Shown here: one piece after another, positions 1 through 5,808 of the stretch | Layout: each line of letters starts with the position of its first letter | Position numbering within the stretch: position 1 is the first letter of the stretch | Source: Anaerolineales bacterium | Lineage (GTDB): Bacteria; Chloroflexota; Anaerolineae; Anaerolineales; Villigracilaceae | Length of the DNA stretch: 5,808 bases | Assembly (NCBI GenBank): GCA_025966435.1 | Contig: JAICRQ010000245.1 | Location: 1-5,808 of the forward strand | Direction of reading: 5' to 3' | Program-made: the position numbers and the translations under genes | Notes under the pieces: model-generated | Told to the model about the DNA's origin: nothing | The model's input: only the letters and a program-made list of their open reading frames with translations | Database searches by the model: none

Positions 1-309
1 GATGTATTCTTCGAAGTCGATGTGTACTGGGTGCAGACGGCCGGGCAGGATCCTGCGCAGGTCGTCCGTCGCCTTGGCTCGCGCGCTCCTCTCCTGCACG
101 TGAAGGATGGACCCTGTCAGATCGATGCGCCGATGACGGCGCTCGGCGAGGGCGTTGTGGATATCCCAGGCGTGATATCGGTCGGCGTCGAGTCGACCGA
201 GTGGCTGGTCGTGGAACTCGATCGTTGTGCAACCGATATGATGGAAGCCGTACGTAAGAGTTATCAATACTTAATCGGAAAGGGATTGGGGCGTGGAAGG
301 AAAAACTAA
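1..309 (+). CDS. Sugar phosphate isomerase/epimerase, C-terminal part (5' end outside window)
   Basis: The reading frame is open from base 1, so this is the last 102 residues of a longer protein; the family is usually about 250-300 residues. Visible residues match the end of a xylose-isomerase-like TIM barrel (AP endonuclease 2 superfamily). The segment FEVDVYWVQ (residues 4-12) supplies an acidic metal ligand (D7). LLHVKDG (31-37) supplies a His and Asp/Lys. LGEGVVDIPGVI (48-59) is the typical late loop, and WLVVELD (68-74) carries the probable catalytic Glu (E72). Such enzymes isomerise or epimerise keto-sugars with a divalent metal in the cytoplasm. A GTG at 22 is only an internal codon, because homology continues upstream of it. 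The 3' end overlaps the next gene by 17 nt, which suggests one transcript and coupled translation. Its neighbours (two Gfo/Idh/MocA oxidoreductases and ThuA) point to sugar oxidation followed by epimerisation. The family is confident; the substrate is unknown. Confidence 0.88.
   Translation, partial: DVFFEVDVYWVQTAGQDPAQVVRRLGSRAPLLHVKDGPCQIDAPMTALGEGVVDIPGVISVGVESTEWLVVELDRCATDMMEAVRKSYQYLIGKGLGRGRKN
279..285 (+). promoter_or_regulatory. Ribosome binding site for the GTG start at 293
   Basis: AAAGGGA lies 7 nt before the GTG at 293, inside the 3' end of the upstream gene. It supports GTG 293 as the start of the first oxidoreductase. The next in-frame Met is residue 38, beyond the nucleotide-binding motif, so no other start would keep the Rossmann fold intact. 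Confidence 0.55.
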
Positions 310-1378
310 GATCGCCGTCATAGGGTGCGGTAACATCAGTGACATTTATATAAAAAATTGTCTGGCATTTGGGCTGGACGTAGCTGCTTGCACGGATGTA
401 GACATGAGCCGGGCCGAAGCAAAAGCAGGGCTATTTGGGTTGACTGCTCGCCCCCTCACCGATGTGTTGAGCGACCCATCGATTGAGATTATCGTCAACC
501 TCACGCCTCCGAACGTTCATGCTGCAGTGAGTTGCGCAGCACTGGAGGCAGGGAAACACGTGTATTCTGAAAAACCGCTGGCAACCAACCGCGCCAATGG
601 AGTCGAGGTGATGGAGCTGGCAAGGTCAAAAGGCTTGCGTATCGGCTGCGCGCCGGATACATTTCTTGGCGCAGGTCTGCAGACCTGCCGCAAGTTGTTG
701 GACGAGGGCGTGATCGGCGAACCTGTCGCGGCGGTTGCCTTTTTCATGGGACGCGGGATGGAAATGTGGCATCCAAACCCGGATTTCTTTTACCAGCCGG
801 GCGGGGGACCGATGTTCGATGTGGGACCCTACTACCTGACGGCTCTGGTGAGTTTGCTTGGTCCGGTTCAAAGACTGACCGGATCGTCTCGAATTTCCTT
901 CCCGGAACGTTTGATCACCAGCCAGCCGCTGGCAGGCACAAAGATCAAAGTGAACACGCCAACGCACGTGACCGGTATTCTCGATTTTGTGAGCGGTCCC
1001 ATCGCGACAGTGATTACGAGTTTCGATGTGTGGGCTGCCAGTTTGCCGCGCATTGAAATTTATGGTTCAGAAGGATCGCTGAGCGTGCCGGATCCGAATA
1101 TATTTGGCGGCTCTGTGCGAGTGAAGCTGGCACAGGAGCAAGAGTGGCGGGATGTGCCCTTAATAGAGGGGCACACGGCAAACAGCCGCGGACTCGGTGT
1201 CAGCGAGATGGCAACAGCCATCCGCGAGATTCGTCCGCACCGGGCCAGCGGTGAGATGGCATTTCATGTTCTCGATTTGATGCAATCGTTTGAGGAGGCA
1301 TCTACATCAGGTCAGCATATTGCAATTCCGTCGCGCTGTGAAAGACCCTCGCCCTTTAACGTAATGGGGACGTTATGA
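293..1378 (+). CDS. Gfo/Idh/MocA family NAD(P)-dependent oxidoreductase (first of two)
   Basis: A 361-residue cytoplasmic dehydrogenase, normal length for the family. The N-terminal Rossmann domain (about 5-122) opens with [11 protein letters not shown] (6-16), the GxGxx(S) dinucleotide-binding loop. It contains the family signature EKPLATN (93-99), whose lysine K94 is the usual catalytic or substrate-binding residue. The C-terminal alpha/beta domain (about 123-340) holds [14 protein letters not shown] (170-183). In most family members this stretch reads GG...DxGxH, with the His acting in catalysis; here the His position is Tyr (Y180). This GPYY form occurs in a recognisable subfamily, so it does not imply inactivity. 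The GTG start is supported by a ribosome binding site 7 nt upstream. The gene overlaps the isomerase by 17 nt and the next oxidoreductase by 4 nt (ATGA). The likely role is redox conversion of a sugar, cyclitol or glycoside hydroxyl. The substrate is not deducible. Confidence 0.93.
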   Translation: MEGKTKIAVIGCGNISDIYIKNCLAFGLDVAACTDVDMSRAEAKAGLFGLTARPLTDVLSDPSIEIIVNLTPPNVHAAVSCAALEAGKHVYSEKPLATNRANGVEVMELARSKGLRIGCAPDTFLGAGLQTCRKLLDEGVIGEPVAAVAFFMGRGMEMWHPNPDFFYQPGGGPMFDVGPYYLTALVSLLGPVQRLTGSSRISFPERLITSQPLAGTKIKVNTPTHVTGILDFVSGPIATVITSFDVWAASLPRIEIYGSEGSLSVPDPNIFGGSVRVKLAQEQEWRDVPLIEGHTANSRGLGVSEMATAIREIRPHRASGEMAFHVLDLMQSFEEASTSGQHIAIPSRCERPSPFNVMGTL

Positions 1379-2382
1379 CTTCTCCCGTCCGAGTGGCACT
1401 GATTGGTGCCGGGGGCATGGCGCGCCATCACATTCGCCAGATCCTAAAAATGCAATCTACTACACAGATCCGCGCTCTCTGTGAGCCATCCGAGGCGATG
1501 GCGCTTGAAGCTGCCAAAGTGTTCGTCGACGCCGGGCTTCCACCCCCACCCAACCAGCCAGACTGGCAGAAGTTGATCACGGAGTATGGTGCTGAGCTGG
1601 ATGCCGTCTTTATCATCACCCCGCATGCATTTCATCACGATCAAACCAAAGCTTGCCTTGAAGCTGGCATAGACGTCCTGCTCGAAAAGCCGATGGTGAT
1701 GACCGCTGCCGAAGCGCAAAGCCTGATCGAAACGCGTGACCGCACCGGGCGCTTACTGGTTGTGGCATTTCAGGGAAGTCTATCGCCGCAGGTGCGGTTG
1801 GCATCACGATTATTGCGCGCGAACGAATTTGGTCGCATTCTCACGATCAGCGGCATCGTTTGGCAGGATTGGGGAGGCAAGACGGTTAACACCTGGCGAC
1901 AGGAACCCGTTCTCTCGGGCGGCGGATTTCTGTTCGACACCGGCGCGCACTTGCTCAACACCGTTGCCGATCTCGCCGGCGAAGATTTTAGCGAAGTAGC
2001 TGCCTGGTTCGTTCACAATGGCCGCCCGGTGGAAACGATAGCAGTAGCGATGGGGCGCCTGGCATCGGGTGGAATGGTCACATTCCATGCCTGTGGCGAA
2101 GCAATCCCCTCGTGCCATTCCGAAATTCGAGTGTTTTGTGAAAAGGCGATTTTGCATACAGGGATCTGGGGCGAAACCCTTGCAGTTCAATATATGGGCG
2201 ACCAGCCCCCGGCTCCTATTCCTGTGCCGCCGTCACAGGGTGTATGGGAGCAGTTTCTGGCTGTGCGCAGCGGTCGCATCCCCAACCCATCGCCCCCGGA
2301 AGTGGGACTGCGCATGGCAAAATTGTGGGATGCAATTCGGGCGAGCGCCGCAAATAATGGTATACCAGTGAGGTGTGAATAA
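1375..2382 (+). CDS. Gfo/Idh/MocA family NAD(P)-dependent oxidoreductase (second of two)
   Basis: A 335-residue protein with the same fold as its upstream neighbour but clearly diverged from it, so the two are not a recent tandem duplication. The Rossmann loop is [12 protein letters not shown] (8-19). The signature EKPMVMT (104-110) carries K105. The C-terminal domain has [15 protein letters not shown] (181-195) with the canonical catalytic His (H192); the usual Asp three residues later is Asn (N195). The ATG overlaps the previous TGA as ATGA, and GGGGA at 1366-1370 lies 4 nt upstream, which fits translational coupling. Two such enzymes in one operon often act in sequence, for example one oxidising a sugar carbon to a ketone and the other reducing a different position or the epimerised product. 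In rhizobia, ThuB of this superfamily works with ThuA on trehalose and related disaccharides, and a ThuA homologue follows here. The family is certain; the substrate is unknown. Confidence 0.93.
   Translation: MTSPVRVALIGAGGMARHHIRQILKMQSTTQIRALCEPSEAMALEAAKVFVDAGLPPPPNQPDWQKLITEYGAELDAVFIITPHAFHHDQTKACLEAGIDVLLEKPMVMTAAEAQSLIETRDRTGRLLVVAFQGSLSPQVRLASRLLRANEFGRILTISGIVWQDWGGKTVNTWRQEPVLSGGGFLFDTGAHLLNTVADLAGEDFSEVAAWFVHNGRPVETIAVAMGRLASGGMVTFHACGEAIPSCHSEIRVFCEKAILHTGIWGETLAVQYMGDQPPAPIPVPPSQGVWEQFLAVRSGRIPNPSPPEVGLRMAKLWDAIRASAANNGIPVRCE
2370..2375 (+). promoter_or_regulatory. Ribosome binding site deciding the ThuA start
   Basis: GAGGTG lies inside the 3' end of the preceding oxidoreductase and 11 nt before ATG 2387. 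The alternative in-frame GTG at 2375 overlaps this site and so could not use it, which favours ATG 2387. The spacing is slightly long, so the assignment is moderate. Confidence 0.5.
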
Positions 2383-2386
2383 AACG

Positions 2387-3103
2387 ATGACTCTCAACGT
2401 TACGATCTGGAACGAATATCGACATGAGACATCGCGCGAAGACGTGCGCAAGGTGTATCCGGACGGCTTACATGGGCCGATCGCTGATCATTTGCGCTCA
2501 GAAGGGATGACGGTGCGCGTGGCGACGCTGGATGAACCCGAACACGGCCTCACCGAGGCAGCGCTGGCTGACACCGATGTGTTGACCTGGTGGGGACATC
2601 TGGCACATTACGAGGTAAGCGATGAGATCGTCGCCCGTGTGCAACAGCGGGTACTGGATGGAATGGGGTTGATCGTTTTACACTCCGGTCATCACTCAAA
2701 AATCTTTCGAAGCCTCATGGGCACCACCTGCAATCTCATCTGGCGTGAGGCCGATGAACGCGAACGCATCTGGGTGGTGGAACCCGGACACCCAATTGCC
2801 GCCGGGTTGGGATCATATTTTGAAATTCCGCGCGAAGAAATGTACGGCGAACGATTTGATATCCCTGCGCCCGACACGTTAGTGTTCGTCAGCTGGTTCC
2901 AGGGTGGGGAGGTGTTTCGGAGTGGCTGCTGCTATCAGCGCGGTCTGGGAAAAATCTTTTACTTTCGTCCGGGTCATGAAATGTATCCCACGTATTATCA
3001 AAAGGAAGTATTACAAGTGATTGCCAATGCAGTAAAGTGGGCAGCTCCGGCAGGTGCTCCCGCGGTCATGTTCGGCAATCGCCCGCCGTTAGAGAAGTTC
3101 TAA
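2387..3103 (+). CDS. thuA: ThuA-like protein (trehalose utilization ThuA family, class I glutamine amidotransferase-like fold)
   Basis: A 238-residue protein of typical ThuA length that begins [13 protein letters not shown], the standard family start. An in-frame GTG at 2375 would add only four residues ahead of it and has no usable ribosome binding site. Conserved blocks appear in order: [13 protein letters not shown] (24-36), LTWWGHLAH (66-74), [10 protein letters not shown] (96-105), a W-R-E block with a conserved P-x-H-P-I (about 119-137), [10 protein letters not shown] (151-160), GEVFRSG (174-180) and [11 protein letters not shown] (188-198). The fold resembles class I glutamine amidotransferases, but the LHSGHHSK segment has no obvious nucleophilic Cys. 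In Sinorhizobium and Agrobacterium, ThuA works with the Gfo/Idh/MocA protein ThuB in making or using 3-keto derivatives of trehalose, maltitol and sucrose isomers; its exact chemistry is not settled. It sits 4 nt after an oxidoreductase and 6 nt before a transporter gene. The symbol is by family; a trehalose substrate is not shown. Confidence 0.9.
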   Translation: MTLNVTIWNEYRHETSREDVRKVYPDGLHGPIADHLRSEGMTVRVATLDEPEHGLTEAALADTDVLTWWGHLAHYEVSDEIVARVQQRVLDGMGLIVLHSGHHSKIFRSLMGTTCNLIWREADERERIWVVEPGHPIAAGLGSYFEIPREEMYGERFDIPAPDTLVFVSWFQGGEVFRSGCCYQRGLGKIFYFRPGHEMYPTYYQKEVLQVIANAVKWAAPAGAPAVMFGNRPPLEKF

Positions 3104-3109
3104 GCCGCA

Positions 3110-3862
3110 ATGCCAGTCACGGAGCAGGATCCCGCTTATATAGCGGTTGTGATCGCAATCCTCGGTTTTCTGATTGGCGTTTCAAAAGGCGGATTTGGCG
3201 GTTTAGGGGCGCTGCTTACACCAATTTTGGCGCTGGTCTTGCCAGTGGCGTTGGCTGTGGGTGTGTTGTTACCGATGTTGATGGTCGGTGATGCGTTTGC
3301 CGTCTACATGTATTGGAAAGAGTGGAATCTTGATCTGGTCAAATGTACGCTTCCTGCCGGAATCGCGGGTGCCTTAGCGGGTACTGCCTTGCTTTCGTGG
3401 CTGCCGCCCGATGGCTTGCGAGTCATTCTGGGAATCTTCGTATTGCTTCTTGTGGCGTATAAATTCTTCAGTGATCGGATTCAGGCGATGCGGTATGAGC
3501 CGAGACCCTGGCATGCTCCGGCGGCCGGCTTTTTGTCGGGGATCGCCTCAGGTATGTTCAATAACGGCGGTCCAGCGTTTAGCTCGTATCTGTTATTACA
3601 AAAACTAAAACCGCGACCGTTTATCGCCACGTCCGCAATTTATTTCGCCCTGCTGAACCTGATCAAAGTGCCGGGCTTTCTGTATACCGGTGTCCTTGAT
3701 CTGCCATTGCTGTTTTCACTCTGGTGGGTGTTCCCGTTTATTCCCATCGGTATTTGGGTGGCTCGTATCACGCTCACGCGTGTTAGCCCGGCGGCGTTCG
3801 AATGGATCATTATCCTCCTGTTGATTTTCTCGAGCTTTTGGTTGTTCTGGCAGAGCCTTTAA
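3110..3862 (+). CDS. TauE/SafE (TSUP) family membrane transporter
   Basis: A 250-residue, very hydrophobic protein with about eight membrane segments, roughly at 10-30, 33-60, 80-98, 103-120, 137-158, 172-190, 200-220 and 229-247. It shows the two internally repeated TSUP motifs: GFLIGVSKGGFGGLG (19-33) in the first half and GFLSGIASGMFNNGGPAF (140-157) in the second. It acts in the cytoplasmic membrane. Characterised family members move sulfite, sulfoacetate, sulfolactate or other organosulfur anions, usually outward, although many members have no known substrate. The gene starts at ATG 6 nt after the thuA-like stop with only a weak purine-rich site (AGAGAAG, 3091-3097), so it is probably co-transcribed and translationally coupled. 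Finding it as the last gene of a sugar oxidation operon is unusual. It may export an acidic or sulfonated end product of that pathway, but this is inference from position. Confidence 0.9.
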   Translation: MPVTEQDPAYIAVVIAILGFLIGVSKGGFGGLGALLTPILALVLPVALAVGVLLPMLMVGDAFAVYMYWKEWNLDLVKCTLPAGIAGALAGTALLSWLPPDGLRVILGIFVLLLVAYKFFSDRIQAMRYEPRPWHAPAAGFLSGIASGMFNNGGPAFSSYLLLQKLKPRPFIATSAIYFALLNLIKVPGFLYTGVLDLPLLFSLWWVFPFIPIGIWVARITLTRVSPAAFEWIIILLLIFSSFWLFWQSL

Positions 3863-3883
3863 ACTATTTTGTATCCCCATGGA
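3863..3883. other. Convergent intergenic gap, 21 nt
   Basis: This is the only gap between the two convergent transcription units. It is AT-rich on its left side. A weak 4-bp inverted repeat (ATCC, loop CCAT, GGAT; 3873-3884) reaches the first base of the minus-strand stop codon. No GC-rich stem followed by a T run is present on either strand. The two transcripts probably run into each other's 3' ends, or end by a Rho-dependent or collision mechanism. Confidence 0.6.
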
Positions 3884-4879
3884 TTAAGGAACTGAACGAG
3901 TGAGCATCGCCGCCTGCTCCACAGCAACTCGCAAACTGGCGTGGCTGGCTTTGCCCGTTCCCGCAATATCAAATGCTGTGCCGTGATCCACGCTGGTTCG
4001 TACAAACGGCAGCCCCACTGTGATATTGACCCCCTCATCCACACCAAGATACTTTACCGGAATCAACCCCTGGTCGTGATACTGCGCCACCACGATGTCA
4101 AAACGTCCCTGCCGGGCGTGCATGAAAACCGTGTCTCCCGGCCAGGGTCCGCTTGCTTCGATGCCTTCCGCCCGCGCCTGCTGGATCGCCGGCTTGATAA
4201 TCGCTTCATCTTCAGAGCCGAAGAGGCCATGCTCGCCTGCATGCGGATTTAAACCCGCCACCGCGATTCGGGGTTGGGCGATGCCTAATTGGGTCATCGC
4301 TCGATGTGCCAGCCGGATGACTGTCAGTTCGCTCTCTACCGTCAATTGCTCGATCGCCTCACGCAGCGAAACATGGATGGTGACCAGGATCACGCGCAGC
4401 TCATTATTCATCAACATCATAGCAAAATCTTTGGTCCCGCTGAAGTCCGCCAGGATTTCTGTGTGCCCGGGATAATGAATATCTGCCAGCCGCAACGCTT
4501 CTTTATTAATCGGAGCGGTGACGATCGCTCTGACCCTTTTTTGCAGGGCAAGACCGATCCCCACCCGGATATAGTCGTAGGCCGCCTTGCCTGCACGCGC
4601 ATCCAGTTGCCCGAATGGTAAATCTTCCGGCAGGCGGCTGAGTGAAATCACGTTAATCGTGTTTGATAAAAACTGAAAATCTTCCGGCGCATCGATGACT
4701 TTCATCGTAAGGGGTAAGTCCAGCAGTCCGATGGCACGCTGGATGAGTCCTGCATCACCTAACACCAGAATTGATGGGAGTGAAACAGGGTCGGCATATA
4801 ATTTCGCAATGATCTCGGGGCCAATCCCGCAGGGATCGCCCATTGTGATCGCGATGGGTAGCTCTTCCAGGCTAGGCAT
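3884..4879 (-). CDS. pdxA: PdxA-family dehydrogenase, probably PdxA2 (4-phospho-D-threonate/D-erythronate dehydrogenase)
   Basis: A 331-residue cytoplasmic enzyme, full length for the PdxA family. It opens with PIAITMGDPCGIGPEI (8-23), the family's N-terminal signature. TAPINKEAL (121-129) is the substrate/cofactor loop. The three divalent-metal histidines are all present: H139 in PGHTE, H213 in GLNPHAGE and H268 in QYHDQG. GVNITVGLPFVRTS (283-296) keeps the conserved N and R. The protein should therefore be active. Classical PdxA oxidises 4-phosphohydroxy-L-threonine in pyridoxal phosphate synthesis. The PdxA2 branch oxidises 4-phospho-D-threonate or -erythronate with NAD, and the product decarboxylates to dihydroxyacetone phosphate. 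Here the ATG lies inside the end of a DUF1537-type kinase gene (8-nt overlap), the typical PdxA2 context, and no other B6 gene is visible. The site before ATG is weak (AAGTGA), so translation is probably coupled to the kinase. The family is certain; the PdxA2 subtype is inferred from context. Confidence 0.93.
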   Translation of the reverse strand: MPSLEELPIAITMGDPCGIGPEIIAKLYADPVSLPSILVLGDAGLIQRAIGLLDLPLTMKVIDAPEDFQFLSNTINVISLSRLPEDLPFGQLDARAGKAAYDYIRVGIGLALQKRVRAIVTAPINKEALRLADIHYPGHTEILADFSGTKDFAMMLMNNELRVILVTIHVSLREAIEQLTVESELTVIRLAHRAMTQLGIAQPRIAVAGLNPHAGEHGLFGSEDEAIIKPAIQQARAEGIEASGPWPGDTVFMHARQGRFDIVVAQYHDQGLIPVKYLGVDEGVNITVGLPFVRTSVDHGTAFDIAGTGKASHASLRVAVEQAAMLTRSVP

Positions 4880-5808
4880 ATTGTTTCACTTTTAGCAGAG
4901 CGTCTGCCAGGGCAGCCGGGCTTCCAAACCCGCCCGCCTTTGTCACCAGCGGTAATGACTGTTCCCCCAGGATTCGCATGACCGGTATGCCTGCTTCCAC
5001 CTCACCGAGGATTTCGAGGGCTTGCGCTCCTAACACGTTGCATAACGCATTGGCGGTATCCCCACCCGTAGCGACGATTCCGCTGATACAGCTCTCATGC
5101 ACCAGACCGCTGGTTGCCTGTGCCATCCCGTCCACGATTCGTTGCGCGACTTGTGCAGTGGATAAATTCAGTTTCGCGCCAAGTTGCTGAGTCGACGCGA
5201 TCTCTTCGCGTGAGGCGCGCACAACCAAAGCTACGTCGTCGCCTGCGTCAATCGCGACGCGCAATTTTGAACTGGCTTGTTCAAGTTCCTCTGCGGCGCT
5301 TGTTCCGTTTTGAATCAATCGGGCTGGGTCAAGATAGATGATATCTAACCGGTTGCTGGTTTGAGCATATTTCAATTGTTCACGAGTCGTTTCGGACGCG
5401 CTGCCAACCAACGCCAGAGCAGGTCGAGAATTAGGCTGACGATCTTGATTGAGTGCATTCGATGAAGAGGTGGCTCCAAACGCTAGAGGAACGAACTCTG
5501 CTAATCCCGTAGAGCCCACCCAGACGATTCTTAAGTCGCTTTGGGTAAACCCAAGGCAAAGACGTTTGAGATCCTCCTGCTCAGCAATATCAACGACCAC
5601 CAGCTCAATCCCATCCGCCGTCATCTTGCGGACATCGCTTTCTATTTGCGTTGATCCCGCCCGCACCCGATCGAGCGTCAGCCGCCCTGCCTTGCGATGC
5701 GACCCTTCCTCCAATCGGCGGGCGATGTCCGCATCTTTCACAGGGGCGGTCGGGTCTGTGCCGAACTCTGTTTCATGCAATGGGCGTCCATGAAGATATT
5801 GAACACCA
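4872..5808 (-). CDS. Four-carbon acid sugar kinase (DUF1537 family; D-threonate/D-erythronate kinase type), 5' end outside window
   Basis: The frame stays open to the window edge at 5808, giving 311 visible C-terminal residues of a protein usually about 420-450 long. The N-terminal part with the substrate-binding ADDxTGA-type motif is therefore not seen. The fragment, numbered from its first whole codon, starts in the linker HGRPLHETEFGTDP (6-19), as expected for the family. A TTG at 5780 lies within this conserved stretch and is not a true start. Further family marks are VVVDIAEQEDL (70-80), VGSTGLAEF (97-105), LVGSASETTREQ (133-144) opening the C-terminal nucleotide-binding domain, TGGDTANAL (247-255), GEVEAGIPV (268-276) and VTKAGGFG (288-295). 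Characterised members phosphorylate the 4-hydroxyl of D-threonate, L-threonate or D-erythronate. Pairing with pdxA by an 8-nt overlap favours the DtnK/PdxA2 route to dihydroxyacetone phosphate. The exact substrate is not certain, so no symbol is assigned. Confidence 0.9.
   Translation of the reverse strand, partial: GVQYLHGRPLHETEFGTDPTAPVKDADIARRLEEGSHRKAGRLTLDRVRAGSTQIESDVRKMTADGIELVVVDIAEQEDLKRLCLGFTQSDLRIVWVGSTGLAEFVPLAFGATSSSNALNQDRQPNSRPALALVGSASETTREQLKYAQTSNRLDIIYLDPARLIQNGTSAAEELEQASSKLRVAIDAGDDVALVVRASREEIASTQQLGAKLNLSTAQVAQRIVDGMAQATSGLVHESCISGIVATGGDTANALCNVLGAQALEILGEVEAGIPVMRILGEQSLPLVTKAGGFGSPAALADALLKVKQYA

Noticed and set aside
22..24. GTG at 22 as the start of a small 95-residue gene
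   Set aside because: The frame is open upstream and encodes the metal-ligand strand of a sugar isomerase, so this is the end of a larger gene.
1810..2190. Open frame of 126 codons on the minus strand opposite the second oxidoreductase
   Set aside because: It lies antisense to a conserved gene and shows no recognisable motif or ribosome binding site.
293..2382. The two Gfo/Idh/MocA genes as a recent tandem duplication
   Set aside because: They share only family motifs. Active-site residues, lengths and C-terminal halves differ strongly.
2375..2386. GTG at 2375 as the start of the ThuA-like gene
   Set aside because: It overlaps the only good ribosome binding site (2370-2375), and the four added residues fall outside the conserved family start. 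ATG 2387 fits better.
3873..3884. Small inverted repeat ATCC-CCAT-GGAT between the convergent genes as a bidirectional terminator
   Set aside because: The stem is only 4 bp and no T run follows on either strand, so it is too weak to call.
4095..4475. Open frame of 126 codons on the plus strand opposite pdxA
   Set aside because: It lies fully antisense to a strongly conserved gene, matches no family, and is rich in Ser/Arg/Cys as expected of a shadow frame.
5778..5780. TTG at 5780 as the start of the acid sugar kinase
   Set aside because: Conserved family sequence continues upstream to the window edge and the N-terminal domain would be missing. The gene is cut by the window, not short.
5449..5793. 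Open frame of 114 codons on the plus strand opposite the acid sugar kinase
   Set aside because: It is low-complexity Ser/Arg-rich shadow coding antisense to a conserved family region.

Overview
The window is a fragment of an ordinary bacterial chromosome with moderate GC content (slightly above 50% by eye). Genes are tightly packed, several start at GTG and several overlap. It carries no phage, insertion sequence, RNA gene or CRISPR signal. The gene set (sugar isomerase, Gfo/Idh/MocA oxidoreductases, ThuA, and a tetronate kinase with a PdxA) is that of a free-living carbohydrate degrader. The style would suit Chloroflexota (Anaerolineae-like) or a similar heterotroph, but that is a low-confidence impression because no taxonomic marker gene is present.

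Left block, plus strand, 1-3862: five genes run in one direction. They are the 3' end of a sugar phosphate isomerase/epimerase (1-309), two different Gfo/Idh/MocA NAD(P)-dependent oxidoreductases (293-1378 and 1375-2382), a ThuA-like protein (2387-3103) and a TauE/SafE (TSUP) membrane transporter (3110-3862). Junctions are a 17-nt overlap, a 4-nt ATGA overlap, a 4-nt gap and a 6-nt gap. This strongly suggests one operon whose promoter lies left of the window. The first four families occur together in pathways that oxidise sugars or glycosides to keto-sugars (ThuA/ThuB of rhizobia is the best known pair) and then epimerise or reduce them. The actual substrate cannot be read from the sequence. 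The TSUP transporter is the unexpected partner and raises the possibility of a sulfonated substrate or product.

Right block, minus strand, 5808-3884: a four-carbon acid sugar kinase (DUF1537 family, 5' end outside the window) overlaps by 8 nt a PdxA-family dehydrogenase. This pair is the known signature of D-threonate/D-erythronate catabolism: 4-phosphorylation, then oxidation with decarboxylation to dihydroxyacetone phosphate. The PdxA here is therefore more likely a PdxA2 than a vitamin B6 biosynthesis enzyme. Its promoter lies right of the window.

The two blocks converge with only 21 nt between the stop codons at 3862 and 3884, and no convincing terminator is visible there. Together they look like a carbohydrate/sugar-acid catabolic island. 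A metabolic link between the two blocks is inference only.
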